This document shows positions 41,099 to 49,767 of a DNA stretch of 64,000 nt, piece by piece. The stretch spans positions 1-64,000 of the forward strand of contig CANQRU010000015.1 in NCBI GenBank assembly GCA_947626395.1, read 5' to 3'. Source of the stretch: an uncultured Lachnospiraceae bacterium (GTDB lineage: Bacteria; Bacillota; Clostridia; Lachnospirales; Lachnospiraceae). Position numbers and translations under genes: made by a program. The notes beneath the pieces were generated by a model, which was not told where the DNA came from, ran no database searches, and worked only from the letters and a program-made list of their open reading frames with translations. Positions within the stretch are counted from its first letter, which is position 1. The number at the start of each line of letters is the position of its first letter.

Positions 41099-42715
41099 TT
41101 ATCCGGCCATGGGGCCGATGGGACCGCTCGGAGCGGTGGATGGCGCTTCCGGTACGGGTTCCGGGGAAGCCGGTTCAGCCGGAGCGGCGGGCTGTTGTTC
41201 CGCCTGCTGCTCAGCCTGCTCTGCGGCCTGCTGTTCCGCCAAAGCCGCCTGCTCGACTTCCGCCGCTGCCTGTGCTTCCAGGGCCGCCTGCTGTGCCTGC
41301 GCGTTTACAACGGCTGCCGCTTCCACATCGGTGGGATCCCAGGTCTGGGACAGAGAGGCAAGCTCCGGTACGCAGGGGCGCTCATAGGGGCCGCAGACCG
41401 AGGAGTTGTAAACCTGGATCGTGGTTCCCAGCGGGCAGTGGTCATAGATCCATTTGCAGTCGCCGACCATGAAACGGATGCATCCGGCCGACCGGGCCAC
41501 GCCCATGTAATTGTAGGTGTCTGTCTGAAGCGAGAAGGGGCTGGCCGAATTATAAACGGGCGAATGCAGCAGGATATGTAATCCGGATCCCAGGCGGGTC
41601 AGGTACTGACAGTAGACCCCGTGGATCATCTCGTGCCAGCGGTACTTCTCCGGCGAATGGAACGTGCCGATCGGAGTATCTTCGCCGGTGGAGCACAGGA
41701 AACTCTTCAGCGGAATAATATAGCCGTTGTCGCCGTCCTGCACATAGATGGTCGTGCAGTTCATCTGCTTGTTGACCTTGATCAGATACGGGCCGTTGGC
41801 GCCGATGATGGGTTCCAGGTCTGTGACCAGCTTGCCGCCTTCATCGAAGTAGTATTTGTAGCCGTCGATATACTGCCAGCCGGTAACGGCTGTATTGTTA
41901 GTGAAATAATACTGGTCGTTGCCGTTCCACGCCCAGCCGGTGTAGGCCTGACCGGTACCGCTTACGAAGGTCGGAAGCCCGCTCCCGAACTGGATCCCGT
42001 CGTAGGATGTGGCGGATACGACCCGGCCCGCGGTTCCGCTGCTGTCATAGGAACCTTTGAGCGTCAGGTAGAACTGAAGCCCGGTGATGTATTTGCCGGT
42101 TCCCATGGTGCCGTTGGTCTGTCCGTTATAAGACCAGCCGCAGGTCGTTCCGTCGTTCAGAGTCGCCGAATAGCTGATGTCGAAGTAATCATTGATAACG
42201 CCTTTCAGACGGAGCTGGATGGCTTCCACCAGAACGGCCGGTTCACGGGACGTATGCTCACCGTTCATGGCCCAGCGGGTCCAGCCGGTGGTCGAGTTGT
42301 AGGTACGGTACATGACGTCGCCGGGCAGGCTGGTGTGGAAGATACACATGGATATGAAACCGGCCGGAGCAGAGACGCTGGCTCCGTTGGATTTCGCGTA
42401 GATAACATCCGTCCATGTCATATCCGGCTGAAGAAGCCTGACAGTTACCGAAGCTTCCGAGATCCGCTGCTGAACGTCGGCTGCCGCGGGGATCTCCACG
42501 ACGGACTGCTGCGGCGTGGGAGCCGGTTCCGGTTCCGGCGTCGGGGCGGGTGTTTCAGAAGATGAACCGGAGGATGTCACAGGACCCAGCGGACCCATAG
42601 GGCCTGACGGAGTTCCTGAGCCGTCCGGCTGAACGGCCAGCGCCGTGGCGGCCCCGCTCAGGGCCATGCCGGCAACAAGGCCTATAATTAATAAAGTACG
42701 GAAACTTTTGTGCAT
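41099..42715 (-). CDS. L,D-transpeptidase (YkuD type) with wall-binding repeats
   Basis: This 538-residue exported enzyme has a signal peptide (about 1-28), a Pro/Ser-rich stretch with GPMGPLGP, and an unusual exported region (about 80-260). Aromatic repeats follow (GWAWNGNDQYYF, GWQYIDGYKYYF), then a YkuD domain (about 300-450) whose catalytic Cys is in SAGCIRF after a His-containing HILLHSPV. The tail is Ala/Gln-rich and ends GPIGPMAG. YkuD enzymes make 3-3 peptidoglycan crosslinks or attach proteins to the wall. The gene interrupts the polysaccharide locus on the opposite strand; GAGGAGGGA precedes its start. Confidence 0.93.
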   Translation of the reverse strand: MHKSFRTLLIIGLVAGMALSGAATALAVQPDGSGTPSGPMGPLGPVTSSGSSSETPAPTPEPEPAPTPQQSVVEIPAAADVQQRISEASVTVRLLQPDMTWTDVIYAKSNGASVSAPAGFISMCIFHTSLPGDVMYRTYNSTTGWTRWAMNGEHTSREPAVLVEAIQLRLKGVINDYFDISYSATLNDGTTCGWSYNGQTNGTMGTGKYITGLQFYLTLKGSYDSSGTAGRVVSATSYDGIQFGSGLPTFVSGTGQAYTGWAWNGNDQYYFTNNTAVTGWQYIDGYKYYFDEGGKLVTDLEPIIGANGPYLIKVNKQMNCTTIYVQDGDNGYIIPLKSFLCSTGEDTPIGTFHSPEKYRWHEMIHGVYCQYLTRLGSGLHILLHSPVYNSASPFSLQTDTYNYMGVARSAGCIRFMVGDCKWIYDHCPLGTTIQVYNSSVCGPYERPCVPELASLSQTWDPTDVEAAAVVNAQAQQAALEAQAAAEVEQAALAEQQAAEQAEQQAEQQPAAPAEPASPEPVPEAPSTAPSGPIGPMAG

Positions 42716-42784
42716 GAGAATTCCCTCCTCTTTTGATGTACATTCACTAATTTACCACATTTGTCCGGAAAATACCATATCTAA

Positions 42785-42813
42785 TTTACTTTTTTACCCT
42801 TACATGGTAAAAT
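42785..42813 (+). promoter_or_regulatory. Promoter of the second polysaccharide transcription unit
   Basis: -35 TTTACT (42785-42790), 17-base spacer, -10 TAAAAT (42808-42813). It lies in the divergent gap with the L,D-transpeptidase gene. Confidence 0.6.
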
Positions 42814-42877
42814 CGTAAGCAAAATGAAAAGAGTTAGCACAAAGTTTTTAATAAAATCATGGGAAAGAGATGATAGA

Positions 42878-43858
42878 ATGGAAACGGCTGGAAAAAAGCC
42901 GCTTGTCAGCATCTGCTGTCTCGCCTATAACCAGGCGGAATATATCCGGAAGGCGCTGGACGGCTTTGTGGGACAGAAAACTTCTTTTCCGTATGAGGTG
43001 CTGATCCATGACGACGCTTCCTCTGACGGAACCGCGGATATTATCCGGGAGTATGCCGGGCGGTACCCGGATGTGATAAAGCCGGTCCTTCAGACGGAGA
43101 ACCAGTATTCGCAGGGATTCACCAATATCAGCGGGACGTATAATTTTCCGCGGGCGCAGGGGAAATATATCGCCATGTGCGAGGGCGATGATTTCTGGAC
43201 GGATACCGGCAAGCTCCAGCGGCAGGTCGATTTTATGGAAGCCAATCCGGAATGCTCTCTTGTGTTTCACAGCGCCAGGATCCAGGTGGAAGGGCGCGCG
43301 TTGACGGAGAGATGGATGCGCCCGTACCGGGGCGACAGGCGCCTGTCGCCGGAGGAGGTCATTGATAAAACTTCCGGGTATCCTACGGCTTCGCTCCTGT
43401 TCAGAACGGAGATGGTGAAGAAACTGCCGGATTATTATGTAAACGCGCCGATCGCGGATATTCCGCTGCAGCTGATGGCGGCGTCCCGGGGCTGGGTATA
43501 CTATATGGACAGGCCGATGTGCGTTTACCGGCTGGGCGGATCCTATTCGTGGACGGAGCTGATGAAGCAGGGCGACCGGCAGGAGAAAGCGGAGCGGTAT
43601 TACCGGCAGATGAGACAGATGTACCGGGAATTTGACGTGGCTACCGGCGGCCGGTTCCATGAGACGGCCGTTCACGCGGTCCGGAGGATCTATTTCCTGA
43701 CGAAGGTGAATACGAAGGATTACAGGCTGGTGCTGTCGCGGGATTACCGGGAGTTTTACCGGGAGCTGAATTTCCGGACCCGGTTTTTCATCCGGCTGGA
43801 GGCGGCCGCGCCGGGGCTCTACCGGCTGATGTATAAGCTTTATCATCTGGGACAGTGA
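42878..43858 (+). CDS. Glycosyltransferase family 2
   Basis: This 326-residue GT2 has PLVSICCLAYNQAEYIRKAL at the nucleotide-sugar site, HDDASSDGT and the metal motif CEGDDFW. The ATG at 42878 matches the family start better than an ATG at 42824, whose extra 18 residues are not conserved-looking; a weak GGGAAAGAGA lies before it. First gene of the right-hand transcription unit. Confidence 0.9.
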   Translation: METAGKKPLVSICCLAYNQAEYIRKALDGFVGQKTSFPYEVLIHDDASSDGTADIIREYAGRYPDVIKPVLQTENQYSQGFTNISGTYNFPRAQGKYIAMCEGDDFWTDTGKLQRQVDFMEANPECSLVFHSARIQVEGRALTERWMRPYRGDRRLSPEEVIDKTSGYPTASLLFRTEMVKKLPDYYVNAPIADIPLQLMAASRGWVYYMDRPMCVYRLGGSYSWTELMKQGDRQEKAERYYRQMRQMYREFDVATGGRFHETAVHAVRRIYFLTKVNTKDYRLVLSRDYREFYRELNFRTRFFIRLEAAAPGLYRLMYKLYHLGQ

Positions 43859-43903
43859 CGGAAAACGCGGCGGCTCTGAAAGCGATAAAAAGGCGGGTAT
43901 CAT

Positions 43904-44995
43904 ATGGACAGAAAGACGATACTGGTGACGGCGGTGGGATCCTTTTCCGCAGCGGCGGTCATCGGAACATATAAAAAGGCCGGGCACCGGGTGCTGGGCT
44001 GCGATATCTATCCGGCGGAATGGATCGCCGCCTCGAAGGAAGTGGACAGATTTTACAAGGCGCCGTACGCGGTGGACGAGGAGGCCTATCTGGAGTTCCT
44101 GGGCCGGGTCTGCCGCGGAGAGCATGTGGACATGCTGGTTCCGCTGACGGATGCTGAGATCGATGTGATCAACGGCTGGCGGGACGAGGCGGCGGTCCTT
44201 GGAGTTACGGTGTGTCTGTCTCCGGAGGAGACGATCCGGCTTTGCCGGGACAAATGGGCAGCCGCGGAGAAGCTGAGGCGCGGTCATATCTGCCGGACGA
44301 TCCCCACGAGAAGACTGTCCGAGGTGATCGCGGCGGAAGCGGATACGGGTTACGAGCTTATGGAGTATCCTCTGGTTTTGAAGCCGGATCACGGGCGCAG
44401 CAGCCAGGGACTTCGGACGGTTCAGGACGCCGCGCAGATGCGCCATGAGATGGAACGTCTGGCGATCGTGGCTGATTTTTATCTTGTGCAGCCGAAGCTC
44501 GAGGGCCATGTGGTCACGGTGGATGTTGTGAGAAATGTGCCCGCCGGGCGCCGGGGCGCGGGGGCCGCGCAGAGTGCCGCAGGGTCTGCACAGAATGCGC
44601 AGACTGCCGTGCAAAATTTTGTGGGGCGGCGAGGTTCAGACCAGGTCGTCTGCCTTCCGCGCAGGGAACTTCTCCGCACCGGCAACGGGGCCGGAACTTC
44701 CGTCTATGTATTCCGGGATGAGCGGCTGGAGGCGCAGTGCGCGTCCATCGCGCGGGCGCTTGATATCAGGGGCTGCGTGAATTTTGAATTTGTGGAAGAG
44801 AGCGAAGGATGCTGGTATTTCCTGGAGTGTAATCCGCGGTTTTCCGGCGGAACGGCGTTTTCCTGCATGGCGGGTTACGATATGCCGGACAATCACCTGC
44901 GGTGCTTTGCGGGGGAGGAGATCGCGCCCCTGGGAGAGATCCGGAACCAGTATCTTGTGAAGAGATATACGGAATATTGCATGAAGATCGAATAA
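43904..44995 (+). CDS. ATP-grasp enzyme (carbamoyl-phosphate synthase-like)
   Basis: This 363-residue ligase-type enzyme has an N-terminal nucleotide-fold start ILVTAVGSFSAAAVIG. The ATP-grasp domain (about 115-350) shows LVLKPDHGRSSQG and the metal-binding FLECNPRFSGG. Family members join a carboxylate to an amine or thiol using ATP. Next to a DegT aminotransferase, it may acylate an amino sugar or make a precursor for it; that is inference. Residues about 214-247 are an Ala/Gln/Arg-rich insertion interrupting the fold. Confidence 0.88.
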   Translation: MDRKTILVTAVGSFSAAAVIGTYKKAGHRVLGCDIYPAEWIAASKEVDRFYKAPYAVDEEAYLEFLGRVCRGEHVDMLVPLTDAEIDVINGWRDEAAVLGVTVCLSPEETIRLCRDKWAAAEKLRRGHICRTIPTRRLSEVIAAEADTGYELMEYPLVLKPDHGRSSQGLRTVQDAAQMRHEMERLAIVADFYLVQPKLEGHVVTVDVVRNVPAGRRGAGAAQSAAGSAQNAQTAVQNFVGRRGSDQVVCLPRRELLRTGNGAGTSVYVFRDERLEAQCASIARALDIRGCVNFEFVEESEGCWYFLECNPRFSGGTAFSCMAGYDMPDNHLRCFAGEEIAPLGEIRNQYLVKRYTEYCMKIE

Positions 44996-45092
44996 AAGCG
45001 CCGGGAAGCGGATCCATGTTCCCGGTTCGCGTGAAACGCCGCGGGGACCGGCTGTACGGCCGGAGAAGGGACGCTGCGGGGAGAGGAGGACC

Positions 45093-46202
45093 ATGACAGA
45101 AGACAGACCAGACCATTCCATTGCGGTCACGCGCTCGTCGCTTCCGCCTCTGGAGGAGTATGTGGAGATGCTTAAGCCTCTGTGGGAAAGCGCATGGCTG
45201 ACTAACATGGGGGAATATCATAAACAGTTTGCCGGACAGCTGAAGGAGTATCTGCATGTACCGAATCTGGAACTGTTTGTAAATGGCCATATGGCCCTGG
45301 AGCTGCTGCTGCAGGCGATGGATCTGAGCGGCGAAGTGATCACGACGCCGTTCACCTTTGCGTCCACGACCCATGCGATCGTGCGCAACGGCCTGACGCC
45401 GGTGTTCTGCGATATTAATCCGGTGGATTATACGCTGGACGCGGACAGGCTGGAGAGCCTGATCACGGAGAAGACCTCCGCCATTGTGCCGGTGCATGTA
45501 TACGGACATATCTGCGATGTGGAACGGATCGCGGAGATCGCGGAAAGACATCACCTGAAGGTGATCTACGACGCGGCCCATACCTTCGGCGAGGAGTACG
45601 ACGGCCGCGGGATCGGACAGTTCGGCGACGCGTCCATGTTCAGCTTCCACGCCACCAAGGTGTTCCACAGCATTGAAGGAGGCGCGGCGGCATTCCGGGA
45701 GGAGGCGCTTGCGCCGGTGCTTTATGAACTGAAGAATTTCGGGATCACCGGATATGAAAGCGTGGAGTCCGTGGGCGCCAACGGGAAAATGAACGAGTTC
45801 CAGGCGGCGATGGGAATTCTGAACCTACGCTATGTGGATGCCGAGATCGCGAAGCGGAAGGCCCTGGTAATGCGTTACCGGGAGCGGCTTTCCGGCGTGG
45901 AGGGCATCCGCCTGAGCCCGGAGAACCCGAAGGTCCGGTATAACTACGCGTATATGCCGGTGGTGTTCGACGGTTACCGGAAAGACAGGGACCAGATATT
46001 TTCGGAGCTGGCGGAGCATGATATCCATGCGCGGAAATATTTCTATCCCTGCGTCAACAGCTATGACTGCTATAAGGACCGGTACGACGCGGAAGAGACG
46101 CCGGTGGCTGCCCGGATCTCCAGGCAGGTGCTGACGCTGCCGCTGTACGCCGGACTGGAACCGGAGACGGTGGATCTGATCTGCGATCTGATATTGCGGT
46201 AG
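45093..46202 (+). CDS. DegT/DnrJ/EryC1-family sugar aminotransferase
   Basis: This 369-residue PLP enzyme converts a nucleotide-linked keto-sugar to an amino-sugar. The PLP lysine is in SFHATKVFHSIEGG, with the phosphate-anchoring and Asp region in YDAAHTFGEEYDG. The length is normal. GAGAGGAGG precedes the ATG. It predicts an amino-deoxysugar in the polymer; the keto-sugar producer is not in this window. Confidence 0.94.
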   Translation: MTEDRPDHSIAVTRSSLPPLEEYVEMLKPLWESAWLTNMGEYHKQFAGQLKEYLHVPNLELFVNGHMALELLLQAMDLSGEVITTPFTFASTTHAIVRNGLTPVFCDINPVDYTLDADRLESLITEKTSAIVPVHVYGHICDVERIAEIAERHHLKVIYDAAHTFGEEYDGRGIGQFGDASMFSFHATKVFHSIEGGAAAFREEALAPVLYELKNFGITGYESVESVGANGKMNEFQAAMGILNLRYVDAEIAKRKALVMRYRERLSGVEGIRLSPENPKVRYNYAYMPVVFDGYRKDRDQIFSELAEHDIHARKYFYPCVNSYDCYKDRYDAEETPVAARISRQVLTLPLYAGLEPETVDLICDLILR

Positions 46203-46254
46203 CTGCGGCAGGCGGCACGGGAAAGTTCAGTGAGAAAAGGCGGGAAGTGCGGAT

Positions 46255-46968
46255 ATGTCGGCGGATAAAAGACTGCTGGTGATCATACCGGCGTTTAATG
46301 AGGAAGCGAATATTGAGGCGGTAGTGGACGAGCTGATCCGGCTGTGTCCGCAGTTCGACTATATTGTGGTCAACGACGGTTCTACCGACCATACGGCGCA
46401 GATATGCCGCCGGAAGGGCTATAACCTTCTGGATCTGCCGGTGAACCTGGGATTGGCCGGATGTTTCCAGGCCGGGATGAAATACGCGTATCGGGAGAAT
46501 TATGACTGCGCGATCCAGTTTGACGGGGACGGGCAGCACCGGCCGGAATATATAGAGCCGATGCTTGAGAAAATGGGAGAAGGCTATGATATCGTGATCG
46601 GCAGCCGTTTTATCGAAGGCCATAAGGACGCGTCGATGCGTATGATCGGCAGCAGGCTGCTTTCTTCGGCGATCCGGCTGACTACCGGGGTGAAGGTAGC
46701 CGATCCGACTTCCGGGATGCGGATGTTTAACCGGGAAATGATCCGGGAATTCGCGCTGAAGCTGAATTTCGGACCGGAGCCGGATACGGTGTCGTATCTT
46801 TTGAAGCAGGGCGCGAAAGTGGCGGAGGTTCCTGTGACCGCCGCTCCCCGTCTCGGCGGCGAAAGCTACCTGAAACCCACCGTAGCCGCCGCATATATGA
46901 TCAGGATGCTGCTGTCGATTTTGGTTATACAAAACTTTCGGCAAGCAATGAGCAGTGCGAATTCATAG
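46255..46968 (+). CDS. GT2 glycosyltransferase, polyprenyl-phosphate sugar synthase-like (DPM1 type)
   Basis: This 237-residue protein starts LLVIIPAFNEEANIEAVVDEL, with VNDGSTDHT, the FDGDGQH metal motif and DPTSGMRMFN. These are hallmarks of dolichol/undecaprenyl-phosphate mannose or glucose synthases. The product would be used by an external transferase such as the DUF2142 protein encoded nearby. Small DUF2304 proteins often accompany this type, and one is encoded at 49363. Its end overlaps the leader of the flippase gene. Confidence 0.93.
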   Translation: MSADKRLLVIIPAFNEEANIEAVVDELIRLCPQFDYIVVNDGSTDHTAQICRRKGYNLLDLPVNLGLAGCFQAGMKYAYRENYDCAIQFDGDGQHRPEYIEPMLEKMGEGYDIVIGSRFIEGHKDASMRMIGSRLLSSAIRLTTGVKVADPTSGMRMFNREMIREFALKLNFGPEPDTVSYLLKQGAKVAEVPVTAAPRLGGESYLKPTVAAAYMIRMLLSILVIQNFRQAMSSANS

Positions 46969-46987
46969 GGCGAAAGGAGTCTTCATC

Positions 46988-48289
46988 ATGTCCCACATCC
47001 TGTCCCGCTGGTCCGCCCTTCTCATGGGCGCCGGCCCCCACAGGGAAAAACAGAATATCGTCTGGAACATGGTGGGGAGCTTCTGCTACGCGTTTGCCAG
47101 CATGGTCCTCGCCTTCCTGGTCATGCGGATCGCCGGAGAGGAGCAGGGCGGGATCTTTGCATTCGGCTACAGCACCCTCGGCCAGCAGATGTTCATCGTG
47201 GCGTATTTCGGGCTGCGCCCGTTTCAGATCACGGACGGCCGCGGCGAGTACCGTTTCGGCGACTATCTGCACCACCGGTTCCTGACCTGCGCAGCGGCGC
47301 TTGCGGGCGGCGCGGTTTACCTTCTGCTGAACGGCTATGCGCCCGGCAAGGCGGCGGCGGTATTTCTGCTGGTCTGCTATAAAGTGATCGACGGCTTCGC
47401 GGATGTATATGAGTCTGAATTCCAGAGGCAGGGTCATCTCCATCTGACCGGCAAGTCCAATACGTTCCGGACGATCCTGTCGGTGACGGTATTTTTGACG
47501 GCGCTTGCGGTCAGCCGGTCGCTGATAGCGGCCTGCGCGGCGGCCGTGGCGGCCCAGGCGGCCGGCGTGCTGCTTTTCGACGCGGCGGTGATCCGGCAGC
47601 TTCCCGCGGTGGATACCGGCTGGGAATGGAAACGGATGCGGCCTCTGACCGGCGCGGCTTTCCTGCTGTTTATATCGGTATTTCTGGATTTTTATATTTT
47701 TTCGGCGGCGAAATACGCCATCGACGCCTGCATGGACGACGCGGCGTCGGGATATTTTAACATAATCTTCATGCCTACGTCGGTGATCAATCTGGCGGCA
47801 GGCTTTGTTATACGGCCGGTCCTCACCTATCTGACCGGCTATTGGACAGAGAAGAACTTCGGGGCGTTCCGGAAGATGCTTCTGCGCATCTCCGGGCTGA
47901 TCGGCGCTTTGAGTCTTCTGGCCGTGGGTCTGGCGTGGTTCCTGGGCCGTCCGGTGCTCGGGATCCTGGAGAAGCTTTTAGGCGGAGCCTATGCGGGCAG
48001 CCTGGTAAGGTACCATATTCCGTTTGTCGTAGTGGTGCTGGGAGGCGGATTCTATGCGCTGCTGAACCTGTATTACTATGTGCTGGTGATCCTGCGCAGG
48101 CAGAAAGTGATCTTCGGGCTCTATGCGGTGATGACGGCCGCGGCGGTATTTCTGGCGCCGGCGATGGTGCGGCGGAGCGGTATTTCCGGCGCCGCATACG
48201 CGTATCTGGCGCTGATGGCGGTCATGGCCGCGGGGTTCGTGGGCTGCGCCTGGCTGTGCGAACTCAGGGGGGAGAGACAGGAAGGATAG
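46988..48289 (+). CDS. Polysaccharide flippase-like membrane protein, second of two
   Basis: This is a 433-residue protein with about 12 hydrophobic segments. It begins KQNIVWNMVGSFCYAFASMVLAFLVMRIAG, a Wzx-type start, and includes FGLRPFQITDG. The ATG at 46988 follows GAAAGGAG. With the ABC exporter further downstream and the flippase at 39498, the locus encodes three potential export routes, implying more than one glycan or lipid carrier product. Confidence 0.9.
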   Translation: MSHILSRWSALLMGAGPHREKQNIVWNMVGSFCYAFASMVLAFLVMRIAGEEQGGIFAFGYSTLGQQMFIVAYFGLRPFQITDGRGEYRFGDYLHHRFLTCAAALAGGAVYLLLNGYAPGKAAAVFLLVCYKVIDGFADVYESEFQRQGHLHLTGKSNTFRTILSVTVFLTALAVSRSLIAACAAAVAAQAAGVLLFDAAVIRQLPAVDTGWEWKRMRPLTGAAFLLFISVFLDFYIFSAAKYAIDACMDDAASGYFNIIFMPTSVINLAAGFVIRPVLTYLTGYWTEKNFGAFRKMLLRISGLIGALSLLAVGLAWFLGRPVLGILEKLLGGAYAGSLVRYHIPFVVVVLGGGFYALLNLYYYVLVILRRQKVIFGLYAVMTAAAVFLAPAMVRRSGISGAAYAYLALMAVMAAGFVGCAWLCELRGERQEG

Positions 48290-48295
48290 AACGTT

Positions 48296-49240
48296 ATGGA
48301 TGAGATAAAAACAACAGTCGATGTGATCATTCCGGTATACCGGCCGGATAAACGGTTTTCCAGGCTTCTGGCAATGCTTGAGAAGCAGACGCATCCGGTG
48401 GACCGGATCATTATCATGAAAACGGAGCACGGCGGCTGGAATGAGGCAAGCTTCCGGAAGATCCCGAATCTGGAGATCCACTATCTGGCCAAATCGGAAT
48501 TTGACCACGGCGCGACCAGGAACCGGGGCGCGGGCTTTTCGAAAGCAGATGTGATGATCTTTATGACCGACGACGCGGTTCCGCAGGACAACCGGCTGGT
48601 AGAACAGCTGCTGGCCGCGCTCGCGTGGAAAGGCCCGAAGCAGGAGACCGCGGCCGCCGCATATGCGCGTCAGCTTCCGGCGGGGAACTGCGGGGCGGTC
48701 GAGCGGTATACGAGGAATTTTAATTATCCGAGTCAAAGCCGGATCAAGACCCTGGAGGATCTGCCGGAGCTTGGGATCAAGACCTATTTTGCGTCCAATG
48801 TCTGCTGCGCCTACCGCAGAGACGTATTTGAGAAGCTGGGCGGATTCGTCGACAGAACGATATTTAATGAAGATATGCTTTATATGGCGAAAGCGATGAA
48901 GGCCGGGTACGCGGTGGCTTACGCGGCGGACGCGAGAGTGATCCATTCGCATAATCTGACGTTTCTGGAGCAGTTTAGGCGGAATTTTGACCTGGGAGTG
49001 TCTCAGGCGGATCACCCGGAGGTATTTGCCGGCGTGCCGTCGGAGGGAGAAGGGATCCGCATGGTGAAGCAGACGGCCGGATGGCTTATAAAGACCGGCC
49101 GGGGATTCCTTCTGCCGGCGCTGGTTATCGGAAGCGGCTGCAAATTCCTCGGCTACCGGCTGGGGAAGAAATACAGGCGCCTTCCGAGGCGGGTCATCGG
49201 ATGGTGCAGCGCCAGCCCCGGTTACTGGACGGAGAAATGA
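48296..49240 (+). CDS. GT2 glycosyltransferase, rhamnosyltransferase-like
   Basis: This is a 314-residue GT2 with VDVIIPVYRPDKRF, FDHGATRNRG and FMTDDAVP, the last being its metal motif. This FDHG..RN pattern is typical of rhamnosyltransferases, which would agree with an rfbC gene downstream. It starts 6 bases after the flippase stop and is translationally coupled. Confidence 0.92.
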   Translation: MDEIKTTVDVIIPVYRPDKRFSRLLAMLEKQTHPVDRIIIMKTEHGGWNEASFRKIPNLEIHYLAKSEFDHGATRNRGAGFSKADVMIFMTDDAVPQDNRLVEQLLAALAWKGPKQETAAAAYARQLPAGNCGAVERYTRNFNYPSQSRIKTLEDLPELGIKTYFASNVCCAYRRDVFEKLGGFVDRTIFNEDMLYMAKAMKAGYAVAYAADARVIHSHNLTFLEQFRRNFDLGVSQADHPEVFAGVPSEGEGIRMVKQTAGWLIKTGRGFLLPALVIGSGCKFLGYRLGKKYRRLPRRVIGWCSASPGYWTEK

Positions 49241-49362
49241 ACCTGCTGCCGCTGGTTACACGACAGAGAAATGAAGCTGCCGCTGTCGGTTCGCAGCGGC
49301 CGGAACACATGTGGCCGCAGGCTTAAACACCTTAAAAGATACAGAAAGCGAGGAGACCGGTT

Positions 49363-49767
49363 ATGATGACGATGACATTGCGGATCGCGCTGATCCTGGT
49401 GTCGGTGGGGACGCTGCTTCTTATGATGCGCCGGATCCGCCAGTCAAAGATGCAGATTGAAAGCGCTGTCTTCTGGATCGTGCTGGCGCTGGTGCTGGTG
49501 GTGTTCAGCCTGTTTCCGGCGGTGGCGGATCTTGCAGCTCACTGTCTGGGAATCTATTCGACGGCGAATTTCCTGTTTTTGTTTGCCATCTTTGTGCTGA
49601 TCGTGAAGGTGTTCTATATGACGATCCACATCTCCCAGCTGGAGACGAAGATCCGGGAACTGGTACAGCAGATGGCTCTCGACGAGAAGAAGCGGCAGGA
49701 GGAAAAGGCTTATTTTGAAAAGCTTCTGGCCGGAGATCCCGGCAGCGGAGGAACGGATGAAGGATAG
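49363..49767 (+). CDS. DUF2304 membrane protein
   Basis: This 134-residue protein has three hydrophobic helices (about 3-23, 35-60, 65-88) and a charged coiled-coil tail (about 92-125). This is the DUF2304 layout. Such proteins commonly neighbour DPM1-type GT2 genes and may form a complex with them. Its 3' end overlaps the DUF2142 gene by 11 bases. Confidence 0.9.
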   Translation: MMTMTLRIALILVSVGTLLLMMRRIRQSKMQIESAVFWIVLALVLVVFSLFPAVADLAAHCLGIYSTANFLFLFAIFVLIVKVFYMTIHISQLETKIRELVQQMALDEKKRQEEKAYFEKLLAGDPGSGGTDEG

